Of a stretch of 64,000 nucleotides of DNA, positions 14,801 through 26,200 are shown one piece after another. The notes below the pieces were generated by a model. That model ran no database searches. It was not told the DNA's origin and worked only from the letters and a program-made list of their open reading frames with translations. Each line of letters begins with the position of its first letter. Within the stretch, counting starts at the first letter, position 1. A program made the translations under genes and the position numbers. Where the stretch lies: NCBI GenBank assembly GCA_012064415.1, contig SSNU01000247.1, positions 359,202-423,201 on the forward strand. Direction: 5' to 3'. Source of the DNA: Gyrodactylus bullatarudis. Taxonomy: Eukaryota > Platyhelminthes > Monogenea > Gyrodactylidea > Gyrodactylidae.

Positions 14801-17800
14801 AAAAAAACCGAAATAAGTTTAAAAGGTTTTTCTCCATTTGCCAAATAGCCATAGAGCCTACAAAAATAATACCTGAAGATATTTTTCAAAATCAAAAACA
14901 TATCGATTTCAGGGCATTATTTCAATGGGAAATTGGCATAAAATGTATATGATAAAATTTGATGATTCTAAAAAACCTTGAATGTTTTGGAATTATCTCG
15001 ATGTTTTTAGATCATGTTCATTATTTAAGATTCTTCTTGTGAATTCCCTCTAAAAATATTTCATATTTTTGATTTTGAAAAATATCTTCAGGTATTATTT
15101 TTGTAGGCTCTATGGCTATTTGGCAAATGGAGAAAAACCTTTTAAACTTATTTCGGTTTTTTTTGGGGGGGGAGGGGGAGTATGATGTTGAAAAAACATA
15201 TTCATGTTCAATAAATACCCCCAAAATGTATACAATAATTAAAAATTAAATTAAGTAAAATCCTCCACAGAGTATACATTAATTGAAAATACCTATTTAT
15301 GCTTTGAAAAGCTCGAACACATCAATACATTTTTTGAAAAAAACTATTTGACATTTGATAATAGACCGTATTCAACTATTGAATTTGTGAAAATACTACA
15401 CACTTTTTGTCAAATAGCCTATCCATATATACATTTTTTGTCTATATCCCTTTTAACAAATTTTATTATAAACCTAATTGACATGAGAATTTTTACTTTT
15501 TTAACAAAGATTTCACTGGCTCATTTCATCATAGGATTGAAAAAAATTCCTTTTGTTCCTATCCGGAAAAAAATGTTAAGCATTTTGGTTTTTTGTTTAA
15601 TAATTTTTATATCTACTAGCTTTATGGCTGGAAACCTAATTTTTCTTTTTGGAATTTACCATCTGCAACCACTCTAAAGAAAGATGTCACAGTTTTTACT
15701 AATTTCCCTTTTTTCCCTGACAGGATCTGGAAAATGAACGTTGTTCACGTACAGAATATGTCGACCTAAAAGATGCCAAGAACTCCTTTGAATCATATGA
15801 AGATGTTGTCATGAGAAAATCATTCCTATCGAGTAATGATCAAAATTGTAAGTTTAGCTTACTCTTGGCAAAATTCATGTTATTACGTTTTGAGACACAA
15901 TTGAAGCTACTCGAGAATCAAAAATGTTTTACATTGAAATCCCTACACGAGAGAAACATATACAGGCCTCTCAAAATTTCTCATCAATCATTCCCCTTTT
16001 GAGTTACCCATCTCCTAGATACATTCCACCTCTTTGCGAGAGTCTGAATATAGATTGGTGGATAGCTGATAAATGATTTACTATTTGTGTGCATGTCACA
16101 TACCAAAAAATTAGTTTTACCTTTCAAATAGCAGATACCTACTTCAAGTTTACTGAATGATAAATTATTAGTATTTATAATAATGAGACATAAAAATATA
16201 CTCAAGTGAAATATACCATTCTTATCCACACGCATGCATCAAATTTTCCTCATCAACTTTTGTGCTTTCTAGTTCAAAATTACGGTCGTCGAAGAGAATC
16301 CCAAATGCGTCTTCCAACGTCATGGATTAGCGAGGAATATTCGTGCCATGATGCTAATGAAAATCAAGATTCATCCCACCAGAACTATAAAGAAAATGGA
16401 ACTGCTGTTAGTAATAATCTTGTAAGATTTATGCTTTGTTTTTTTCTTTTAAATTGTAGCCCATCTAAAGCTGATTGATATGAAGTTGGGAATCATTGGT
16501 TTTCGAAATAAATATGGTCATTTTCAAAATTCGATTTGGCGCCAAAATCCCATTTGTTCAAACTTTGAACTGAAACTATTTATTAATTTCAAAGTGAGAG
16601 AGTGATCAAAAGTTGTTTTTCAGGATCATAATAGAACAAGAAAGCCGAAGATTCTGAATCTGTTCTAATCCATAACTTCATTATCGTTTGGGAGTCGAAT
16701 TTCGTTTTTTGATCCTTTTCACTACTTGAAAATTAATGATATTTCGACAAATCGGAATCCCTCAAAAATGGTGTATTTTTTTTCAGAAATTATTTCTTCG
16801 GATCGTAAAAATGGGTACATGAATAGGATCCCAAAAAATCTTTAACATATTCGAATTTTTTAATGAAAAAATTTTGTAAAAATCAATGATTCAAACTTTA
16901 TATGAAGTTATAGACGACAAGATTGAGCCAGCGTTTGCATCTTTTAGACGGATCTCTTATAATAATTATTATTATTTTGTGAATTTAGGTTAAGGGATCA
17001 AGTTCACTTGTCAGACCCAATCCCTAATCTATCTTGAATATTTTAGTCATCAAATAAGTTTTTTTTGCATCAAAAATAGTAATCTTGCAATGAAAAGATG
17101 CACAACCTTGGTATTTATTGTTCTATGATTTCCAAAAATGATCATCTCAATAACGAGCAGGATTTCTTCTCTTCTCAAAAATATACGACCATCGTCTGAG
17201 TATTACATTCCCTAAGAATAATAGCTAAACATAAATTTTACCCTACTTTAATATCTATTCCATAAGAATTCTGTGACTTGTTCTTCTTATAACTGTCAGA
17301 TGTTAGAAATCAGTCAGAAAAGAGTCAATTCTAGTCAAATAAGTTAGATTTCATATGATCATGGTGATAACCTGTGGACTCACCTTGCTGGTAGTTTCAA
17401 TGTCTAAAAACACTTTTATTTCTACATTTTTATAAGTCAAATGTTCTATAAACTTATTTTATTCGTCTAAAAGGATAATAAATCTCCTGAAAAGTCAAAG
17501 AGTGAAGATGACGATGATGATTCAGAGCTAATCGCCGACTATCCGAATCAACTCAAGCTACTGCCACATGATAAAATCTCTGCCAACTTGTACATGTCAC
17601 AACTAAATGGCCATTTCAACATGAATAGTACTGGAGTCTCGAGAAACTCTCAACATTTACAACAACAACAACAACAGTTACCACAGACTTGCAATAACAA
17701 CATTATGCCAACTACACCCTCTTCGTCTTCCTCTGGAAATAAGAAATCTTCGAATTTTAAGTTTGTCCAACAGGTTAGTACCTTTATTGTTTCATTCAAA

Positions 17801-20800
17801 TTCAAAAGAGTTTACTAGAAAACCTCCTTTTTCCTGTATGAGTAAATGAAAAAAAATAACTCTTTTCCTTGTCTTGTTTTTTTTATAGCGGAAATTCTCA
17901 AGATGATAATCAGGTACTCTTTCATCGACTCTATCATTACTCTTCGTTATTCCATTGATGGTCCAAAACCATCGTCAGATATAAAATAGAATTTTATTTA
18001 GAAAAAATATAAATATTTCGCCAGGTCTCTCTAATCAATCTCTAAATCCTGGTTCAATTTAAATATTGTTAATGAATCAGTAAGATTCTTGAAACCCTTC
18101 CAATTGATTAAAAACCAAAAAATCTCTTTTACTAGTTGTAGAAGAGATAAATTAAAAATTCATTGGGCCAAAATAACATTGAGTGATGGTAATGGTTCTT
18201 TTTTATCGTTTGGACAACTGAATAAAATTTTCTTCATTCGCCTGACAATGCTCTAGGTGTTTTTTATTAAGGAACTCTTTTTGTTGAGGTGTTGGTATTT
18301 ATTTTTTCTCATGATAAAAGCTAAACTTTTCCTAATCATTTTTAATATAGTGTTAATGAAATCTTAAGTCTTATGGATGAACTACTACTTCTATCAGAAG
18401 GCTGTAGTAGTCTTTGATGCCTACTTGAAAGTAATAAATTTGTGAGATTTTTTCCCTCTCAACTCTGTACTTGGATATCCCCCTGGAGGGCTCTTTTAAC
18501 TCTCAGAGTTTTGATTTCCAAATTTTCTCCACATTCACACTTGATATGATGTGTTAGTATGATATCCACTCAATGCTCTAAATATATATGATATTTCCTT
18601 CGAATGAACAAAATCCTTTTCTTCCTCAAGGGAAGAATAAATGAAATCACTTCATCGAATATTCTCTCTCTCTCTCTGTCTTAAACATACTCTTGTATTC
18701 CAATTATATCTTTGATCACAGAGAAGAAATAAATACCAAAACTTCATTCCCCAAAAACATTCCCCATCTGCCTTTTCTCATTTGCATTTTCTCTCTTTGA
18801 TATTTGCAGTTTGAACTCAGCAGTACAAAATCAGCTGGTTTTCATAGAATTTAGATCTATCTCTGCTCCTCTATTCTTGATAATTTTAATATTCTTTCAA
18901 ATGATCGTTTGAGTGTGCCTGCTTTCCAAGTGTCTCTTTGCACGAAGAAACTCAAGCATCTGATCAAGAAGAAATCAAGTTAAATTATCCAATCCATGCA
19001 GGTTGTAAATTTAAATATAAAATAGTGCTTAGAATTCATAGATGAGCTTGAAGATTGCAGCTTGTCCTAGTGTTTTTCGAGCAGTTTTGAATATCTCTGT
19101 GGTGGTAGGTATGAAAGAAGACGATGTAGTTAATAAAGTCATGCATTCACTAGAGATGTAACGAATTTTAACTTTTTATTAAATCAAAGTTTTCCGTGAA
19201 ATTTCCACTTATAATTTTAATGTGTGAGATCTAAAATAACTGAAAATTCGTTTGCATAGTCGTGGATTGCCCATTTTCCCTAAATTCTCTTTTAGGCATT
19301 GTGGTATAACAAAATTTAACAGAAATGACCTTAACATGATTCTAATAATATTTTCATCGAAAAAATATTTGAAGCTTTATCAGCAAAAGAGGTATTCGAA
19401 ATTTTAGAGAAAACGTAGTAAAAATTCATTGAAAATCTAGCGGCATTTTTAAAAAAGTCTGATCTTTAAACTTGAATATTACCACGGACAAGCATTTTGA
19501 TACTTGAACTAATATAAAATAATGTTAAGAACTGATAGTATTATCCTTTGAGTAGGTTTTTAAAATAGGTTGAAAAATTTTTTACATCTCTACTATTCAA
19601 CTGTATGATTTATATGACAATGAAATATAACAGGAAAGGCTAATATAAAGTACATTAGATAGGATAAGGAGAGATCCATAGTTTTTGATGATTTAACACA
19701 GAGAAATATAAACTGTGTACCGACGTGACTAAACAAATTAACCTCCATTGATCTTACTGGTTGATCAGGGTCCTATATTCTCATTGGTCGATAGGGATCG
19801 TGTACTGTACACGGTGTACATAAGAATTTATAGTTTTACATTATTGAGTAGTATTGTATAATAAACAAGGTTGTGGTAACTGTGCTGTTACATTTCTATT
19901 CTAGGAACAAGTTTTTTCATAGATTTCTTCTTTCTTTAGTTATTCCATTGGGGAAATCAAAATGAGATAGTTTCACCTCCTCTATCCCTTATTTTTACTC
20001 AAAGATTAGCACTTTTTCTCCTAGTCTTCTCTCTCATTTATAGATAGATTCCTTTATTCCTGTGTTATCTCTTTTTCTCGAATAACTTTTATAATACCTT
20101 TCATCAAATTACATTCGAATGTAGACATCCTCTGGTGATAATTTTTCCTACCACGAATACTTTTCTACGCCCCCAGCCACCAATACAACCTCAGCTAATC
20201 CAAGAACCCAACATGCTATAGCAAATAGTTATTATGAAAAGTTTGGATCAATTGAGGATGGCCTTAGTCATGAACGATTGTTAGACTCACTGGATCGTAT
20301 TAATCAGCCAAAGAATATCATGAATACATCCTTTCAGAATAAAGTAATTCATCATCATCAGCATCAAATGCCTCAGCAACCTTATTCTAATGGGAACACT
20401 TCAGATGATGTAATACCGGTCAGTATCCGGTCGACAAGTCATCGAAGTAGTTCAGCTGTCTCTACAAAACAACGACCAAGATCTGCCTTCTTCCAGAATG
20501 AATCGTTCAATGAACGAATGCGTGACTTACGCACCACCACTATTAGCTATAATCAATATCAGAATAATATTGACACTTGTTATTATCCTCAAGTATGCCA
20601 AGGCTCTCCAAGGGTCATGCCAAAACAGTAAATTTTAATTTACCAAATTATTTTGCTAAGCTCAAATGGTTCCCAACATAGATTGATATAGTTATAAATA
20701 GATAACCTAGTAAAAACCTTAGATGATTAGAACAACTAAATTTATTCATACTGTAGTACTTTGTATTGGGGACCTCTTAGCTTACAACTACTTTTTAGGC

Positions 20801-22814
20801 ATTAAAAAGTCAATAAACCTAATTCCTAATTACCTAGATCTCCATCACATAACAGCTCGATGAATCGTCAAAAGTCACTAAGCATCAGCCGACGTTCCAC
20901 CACAAACTCTACCACTAATAATGCTATTAGCAATCAAGTAGGCTCCCCTTTTCTCAATCTTCTTCACTTTCCTCTCTATCCAGTTTATTTATTCTCGTTG
21001 TATTTTGTATCTATATTCACGATTTACGTGTGTGTTTGTTTGTTTGTCATTTCATCTCTCTAATTTTTTATTCGCCACCTTTTCGCATGATTATAGTATA
21101 TATATTTTTTCAAAATTCAATCAACAACATTACATATCGGAACTTACCTATCAAAAGTTGAATTTTATCCTAGACAATTAAAATTTTCAAATTTTGAGCT
21201 AGAAATATTTTATTGATTTTGGTGATTAAAAGTCGTCTACGTTAATCAAAATTTGACAAGGAAAAAGAGTATTGCCTTCTAAAATTCTATAAGTCTCACC
21301 ATATTTTGACAGTTCTTCGATTATCAAAATTTTATTCATTCTCATGTTAGGGAAAAGGATCAAGAAATCAACTCCCAAGCGATAATGGGATGGTTTCTCT
21401 CGTCATCAGATTTTGTCTTTTTGTCATTATGAAAGTCTTCTTTTGACTACCCCCTTCCACTCGGGAATCAATAAAAAAATCTCGAGAATTTGACACCAAC
21501 TCGAAATTTTCACATATTTTTCTTCATCATACTCGCTTTCCTGTGTAAAACTCATAGATTCCCATGTTTATACAGAATGGATTAGCTTCATAACTCCATC
21601 TTATTTGGACTGGTTTCTCTCTGATGATGGACTATAGAATTTATCTATTCCCTTTGATGTAGTTGTTAGAAATTAACTGTAGTTTCCTCTTCTATTGAAA
21701 AATTGAATATTTTTCTCATGTAAAGTGAGGCCCTCTTTCTCATTCATTCTCTATTTTGATGAAGAATAATGAGTATTCATTATCTCTACATTATACCCTA
21801 TATAGACATCATCAAGACTCAAGTGTTTTTTCCTTTTCTCATCCTCATTCTATCCAAAATGTTCTCCGCATGCATTTGAAAATTTCTTTCTCCATCCTTT
21901 GCTCAAGTGAGGAATGCTATTCTCACTTCACCACCCCTAGGATTATACATAATTCATACATGATTCTCATTCTAGAACAACAAAAGCCTAAAAAGTAGCA
22001 ACAGGCCGAATAGTCTTGTCGGAAGTGCATTCAGTATTCCTAATTATAACGAAACCAGTTCTCAACGTAACAATAACACTACTACTTCCATTCATCAGTA
22101 CCAGTCCAAAACTCCACTGGAGAGTCCACGTCGCTTCAATTATCCCTCACAGCTGATGAAGAGGAAACTATCCACCTCTGCCATCAATGAACAAGGTCTA
22201 ATGCGCCCTCAAAAGAATGAAAATAATTCACTTACTTCAAAGATTGTATGTTAGATAATTGAATTTAATTTTGAATAACCTCATGTTTGAATTCCCAACT
22301 TTTTCAGCCGTCAAGGTTAAGCAGGGTGGTAAGCAACTCATCTGGGACAGCCACGGGAAATGAAGCTGACCAAGTCTACTCACAAATGAGCAGTAGCGGA
22401 GGTAGCAATGAAGATGACACTCACATTTCCTTGTCCCAGTTGGCCAATGAAATAAATCGTGTAAATAAGAGTCTTCTTCAAAGGATTGAAAAGTCCCGAC
22501 AGAACAGTCTCTACGATGTCTCTTTAGACTCGGAAATGGGTAGCACCACTAATCCACGAATATCAATCAGGAACAGAAACAAATCCGAATCTGTTAATGG
22601 AGACTACTCGAATAGATCTAGCAGCTTGACACGATCTGATACCCGTTCATCAGCTCAACATCACGAGCTAAAAGAGGTCTTACGCCTAATGCAGAATGCT
22701 GCCTACAGCCTCAACTCGGCTAGTAAGCTTTTTCAATCTCAGGATCTAACTCCTCCCTCATCTACAGACCAAACGAATCTCTCGACTAGTAACGAAACTC
22801 AAAATGGCCCATGA
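5867..22814 (+). CDS. Large Ser/Asn/Gln-rich disordered protein, 3' nine exons (unidentified)
   Basis: Exons by splice sites and phase: 5867-6042, 6116-6184, 15724-15847, 16273-16421, 17474-17773, 20125-20627, 20838-20937, 21976-22245, 22308-22814, with stop TGA at the end. Phases match at every junction and give 731 residues. The first exon follows TTTTCCATAG and opens in mid-codon, so earlier exons probably lie left of the window; the ATG at 5893 is an alternative start. The protein is mostly disordered: an acidic run (SEDDDDDSE) near residue 180, a Gln run (HLQQQQQQL) in the fifth exon, a His-rich patch in the sixth, and many Ser/Asn stretches. Two predicted helices stand out in the last exon: LSQLANEINRVNKSLLQRIE near 604-625, and HHELKEVLRLMQNAAYSL near 682-700. 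The donor after 20937 (GTAGGC) is weak. I do not recognise the family. A cytoplasmic scaffold or the tail of a membrane protein is possible, but this is speculation. Confidence 0.75.
7480..7545 (+). repeat. Possible tRNA-derived SINE head (degenerate)
   Basis: GGACTAAATGGTTGAGTGCT resembles a pol III A box. TGGTTTCTATTCTC, about 35 nt later, resembles a decayed B box (GGTTCRANNC). The spacing fits a tRNA head, but the stems do not close well, so this is unlikely to be a working tRNA gene. Confidence 0.3.
8720..9386. mobile_element. Foldback element, family A, copy 1
   Basis: The two halves are reverse complements. The left arm contains AAGTAGCGCCAAATTCCCAT and the right arm contains ATGGGAATTTGGCGCTACTT. 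The right end (ATCTTCATATTAACTAGC) is preserved; the left end is diverged. It is homologous to, and oppositely oriented from, the better copy at 32.75-33.48 kb. No transposase is encoded, so the element is non-autonomous and its superfamily is unassigned. Confidence 0.75.
10215..10305. repeat. Small hairpin element, diverged copy
   Basis: Contains CACACTGATGAGTATGCCCG and, about 20 nt later, CTTATTTGTGAAATAACTGG. The same arrangement appears on the opposite strand in the 91-bp hairpin element at 28593-28683. Terminal arms are recognisable but diverged in this copy. Confidence 0.6.
11661..12350. mobile_element. Foldback element, family B, intact-looking copy
   Basis: The ends are inverted: AACCTAATTGACATGAAGAT on the left and ATCTTCATGTCTAATAGGTT on the right. 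Inside, long arms mirror each other: AATTAGGCCG and GATTTCGATGATTCGAAGCA on the left, TGCTTCGAATAATCGAAATC and CGCCTAATTT on the right. Length is about 690 bp with no transposase. Partial copies of the same family lie at 34.3 kb and 54.5 kb. Confidence 0.8.
14792..15172. repeat. Inverted-repeat pair, 107-bp near-perfect arms
   Basis: Arms lie at 14792-14898 and 15066-15172, separated by a 167-bp loop. The arms start with a C7A8 / T8G8 homopolymer pair and contain AAATAGCCATAGAGCCTACA and its exact reverse complement. The only differences I could see are at the homopolymer ends. Transcribed as part of the surrounding intron, the arms would form a stem of more than 100 bp. Confidence 0.9.
16465..16930. 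mobile_element. Foldback-element relative, family C, degenerate
   Basis: Lies in the intron 16422-17473. It begins TTGATATGAAGTTGGGAATC and contains TTTGGCGCCAAAATCCCATT and GTGAGAGAGTGATCAAAAGT, which are also found in the foldback elements at 8.7 and 32.7 kb. The right arm is poorly preserved. The rest of the intron shows nothing else. Confidence 0.55.
17774..20124 (+). other. Intron with a possible stop-carrying cassette exon
   Basis: Splicing 17773 directly to 20125 keeps the frame. A short stretch at 17889-17913 is bounded by a pyrimidine-rich acceptor (TTTTTTTTATAG) and a donor (CAG followed by GTACTC). If included it would add four sense codons and then TGA, truncating the protein. 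Otherwise no coding or RNA feature was seen in this 2.3-kb intron. Confidence 0.35.
20938..21975 (+). other. Intron with a weak foldback relic
   Basis: The acceptor CATTCTAG at 21975 restores phase 0. Nearer AG sites would all break the frame. The stretch 21100-21600 resembles a decayed foldback element (AAATTTTGAGCTAGAAATAT and GATTCCCATGTTTATACA), but its boundaries cannot be placed. Confidence 0.4.
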
Positions 22815-23020
22815 TTTTTCCTCAGTTGTCCCACACCAACCCCTCATCTTCTTTCATTGTACAGCTGTATTTGATATAACGTCGAGAAACATTTTACTCA
22901 TAATCCATTTAACCATCAATTTACAATGCCATACTTTATTTATTTTCTTTGTTTTTTTCCAAACACAGACACTTGATTCGAATGAGTTCAGTTATCATTA
23001 TTATAATGTCAGCGTGATTT

Positions 23021-23026
23021 AATAAA
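23021..23026 (+). terminator. Poly(A) signal of the disordered-protein gene
   Basis: AATAAA, 207 nt after the stop codon of the plus-strand gene. A second AATAAA at 23201-23206 on the same strand could be used as well. Either site would bring the 3' end close to, or into, the convergent phospholipase B-like gene. Confidence 0.55.
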
Positions 23027-23142
23027 ATTCTTATTATATGTACTACCAAAATCTCTTTTTGTTACATTTCAAAATTCAAGGGAAGAAAAATATATCAAAT
23101 ATCGAGAATATACTTGGAAGTAGACATTTGATTTTTATAATA

Positions 23143-23148
23143 TTTATT
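23143..23148 (-). terminator. Poly(A) signal of the phospholipase B-like gene
   Basis: AATAAA on the minus strand (TTTATT on plus), 83 nt past the stop codon of the phospholipase B-like gene. It lies between the two plus-strand AATAAA signals, so the convergent transcripts may overlap at their 3' ends. Confidence 0.5.
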
Positions 23149-23230
23149 TTTTGTTTACTAAAATAGAACCTGGTAAATATATTTGTAATGTATTGTCAAT
23201 AATAAAGTTTTATCTATCTTTTGGAATGTA

Positions 23231-26200
23231 TCATACTTTGTGAAAACTAATGGTCATATTCTCCGGCCTAAAGATGTAAGGGGCAAAGTTGTGTATGTCA
23301 GCTTGCATATTTGGCTTGGCCTCATAAATGGGAAGATTAGACCAGCGAAATGGAGCAAATCGTTCGTAAGTCGGCGAGGAAATGGCCATAATATTCATCT
23401 AGAGGAATTTATATCTAGAAATAGAAAATTACCTTTTTGACTAGTTCCCGGTTGACCACTTTGGTGTCAATCGCTCCGTACGTATCATAGCCCTTAATAT
23501 CTTCAGGATATTTACCTGAAATTGAGTCTAGATCCTTTCTAGGTGCAGTAGTTAGGAGAGAATTGTAAGGTGGAGTACAATTGCAAAACGATAAAGGATC
23601 AGTGCTAAACTCATTGAACCTGGAATGAAAGGTTTATTTATCTGGAAATACCTCATCATTTCATAAAACTGCTTTGTGTTGGTCACATTAGCCTGGTTAC
23701 GATCAAAGATTTTTCGCCAGGGACATTTTTCATAGGAATAAATGGAGCCTTCGATAAGTTCTTTTTGATGAAAGCCATTTCCCATTCGGATTTTCTCTGA
23801 ACTGGGTAGCTTGTAACTTGAAAAATATCCCAAACTGTTTAGGATACTTGAAATTTCTCTCCTTTCTGCATAATCCCTATTATTTATAGTTATAACGGAT
23901 ATTTAAATGAAATGATAAAAGATTACAACATACGGCATTGTTTCCACAGCTGTCAATACACTTTCTGGATCTTTCTTAAAGTCAACTACTACCCATTGAC
24001 CCGAGTTTGTTGCGTGACTATGCTGGACAAAGGTGTCAGTCCAATCTTTTGCATTTTTTGCAATCCTATTTGCAGCAAGAGTGTACATACTGGCCAAGAT
24101 GAAATTGCCCATCGTATCCTTGATAACTTTAGACAAGGTTTCATTATAATAACCGTAGGTGATTCGGGTGACAACCTGTATGGATGAAATTACATTACAC
24201 ATTAGAGTAAAGTTGTCAACTCCAGAGTCTAATATAAAATAATAAAAAGATGCATAGTTTAGATTAGAAACGGGAGACTTTTTCAATGGAAGATTATTTT
24301 CAGAAAAAAAGCAAGAAAAAGATCAATGTCTGATGATGAGGATGATGAGATATAAATTCAAGAGGAGTTAATTTTTTTCTTGAAAAGACTTAGAGAGAGA
24401 TGGACTGGTGTCTGTAACTTGAAATGCATCTATAAATAATGACTAGAACATTATCAAGTACATATACATATTATTACATGTACACTGTGATTTGTACAGG
24501 TTTTTAATCTAATCACATTGTTTTCCACTTGATCAAGGTCTGTGTTTATTCATGCAGGTGTACTTTATAAACATGGATGTAGGGGAGAGGAGGTTCTTAC
24601 ACACTTGCCCAATTATAATAATTATAATTATTGGTTTGTGATAAATATCATTAAGTGAAATATAATTGTACCCAATTGCTGAACCAAAGTTGTACAATAT
24701 TATGTGTATGTTATTTACAATCCATGCATCTTTTTAAAATTAAATGTCCTTTTAATAGTCTTGGGAATAAAACTGGCTTGCATTATCTGGTCATCTCTGA
24801 TATTTGGAAAGGAGTCTAATCTCAGCTAACTTAACCCATTTAAGTGAGTGATTATCAACTAACCATTTCAGTACCAATAACATAGAATTCATCCATAGAT
24901 GAAATTGTTCCAGGATAGGAGGTGAACATCATCTTTGATCCAGGTATTTGAGGAGAACCTAATAGAAATTTCTTGATCATTAAGGGATCCTTTAACAATA
25001 GAAGCACTAAACCTTAAAAAATCAGGATTCTTTTACTCCAAAAAGATAAAAATCCATAGTATAGACCTTACTATGGGGAAATTGCTATCTAATATCTTTT
25101 GTCAGGTTTAAATCTACGATAAAAATGCACGCTTATCCTAGAAGAGTGTAAAGAAGGGGAAAAACTATGAATATGAATTTAATCAATAATATTTGATTAA
25201 TTTCATGGGTAGGACATTAGAAGGGGAAAGCCTGTAGACGCCATTTCGATTTCGAGATGAAAATCTATTATTCTCGTGATCTCATTATTGATACACTAAA
25301 CTACAATAGAGCCAAGCACTCTGATCTTAATTCACTGAATTGGAAGATTAAGAAGATCAAAGCTTGATTTTCCCTAAAACTGTGTCTGGAATCCCCCCCT
25401 CTCTATCTTATTTAGAATGTATTTTTCTAATCTGACTTTTGATTTTGAACAATAAACTCTTGAGTAGTCTAGACTCATAGAACCCTCATAGAAAGGGAAG
25501 AAATAAATTATTAAATTTTGAAGAAATTAAAAGTAAAAGTTACCGCTGGAATCTGTCAGGGTCCATGGAAAATCATAATATTTCATTATTCTGAGCATCA
25601 TTTTATAATTGGACCAGGTGTTGTGTCCAACATGGAGGTCACCGTCAGGAGTCTTTTTGACAATGCTCGTACCGGTCATGGATAATTTTTGAATTTTCTC
25701 ATACAGCAGGGATCTTTTGCCATAGATGGCTCTTACCAAGTCAGGCAAGTCTCCCATGATATTCAATAGGCTGGATAAAAAGGTACTTTGAATGTTTTGA
25801 AAATTGATAATGAAAAGTTACACCTTTAATTATTCTAATTTTGGGAACTTGTCCACTAGTTTTGTCAACCAATCCTATAATATCGAAAAATTTTCCATTA
25901 ACTTCGTAAAATGACAGTAATTCTCTAGCACTGTGTGAAATGAAAAAACAAGGAACTCACTAATGTGGATTGATGACGTAGAATTTGAGTTGATTCAACT
26001 TGTCAAAATCATAATCTGACGTCTTTTTAAGGAGAATGTTTCTCTCAGCATTTTGCATTCCCAATAATTGCCACAAGATGAGATGAATCTAATCGAATAT
26101 ACAGAGAATATACCCCGATTATTCAATAAAATACCATATTTCTGTTCATACAGTATAAACAGTGTGTTTTTACATGACCTCTCTGTGTTATTGTGATGAA

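Larger units (their letters stand above)
6185..15723 (+). other. 9.5-kb intron of the disordered-protein gene
   Basis: The donor GTGAGT follows exon 2 and the acceptor CTGACAG precedes exon 3. No convincing exon was found inside on either strand. The intron holds a tRNA-like SINE relic (7.5 kb), two large foldback elements (8.7 and 11.7 kb), a small hairpin element copy (10.2 kb) and a 107-bp inverted-repeat pair (14.8/15.1 kb), each listed separately. The rest is AT-rich sequence with TC runs. Confidence 0.6.

Noticed and set aside
14737..15224. Two overlapping ORFs encoding the same 38-residue stretch on opposite strands
   Set aside because: This is a by-product of the inverted repeat, whose arms translate identically on each strand. 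There is no evidence of a gene.
17889..17913. Constitutive exon of the disordered-protein gene
   Set aside because: In the required phase it contains TGA TAA. Direct joining of 17773 to 20125 keeps the frame, so at most it is an alternative exon.
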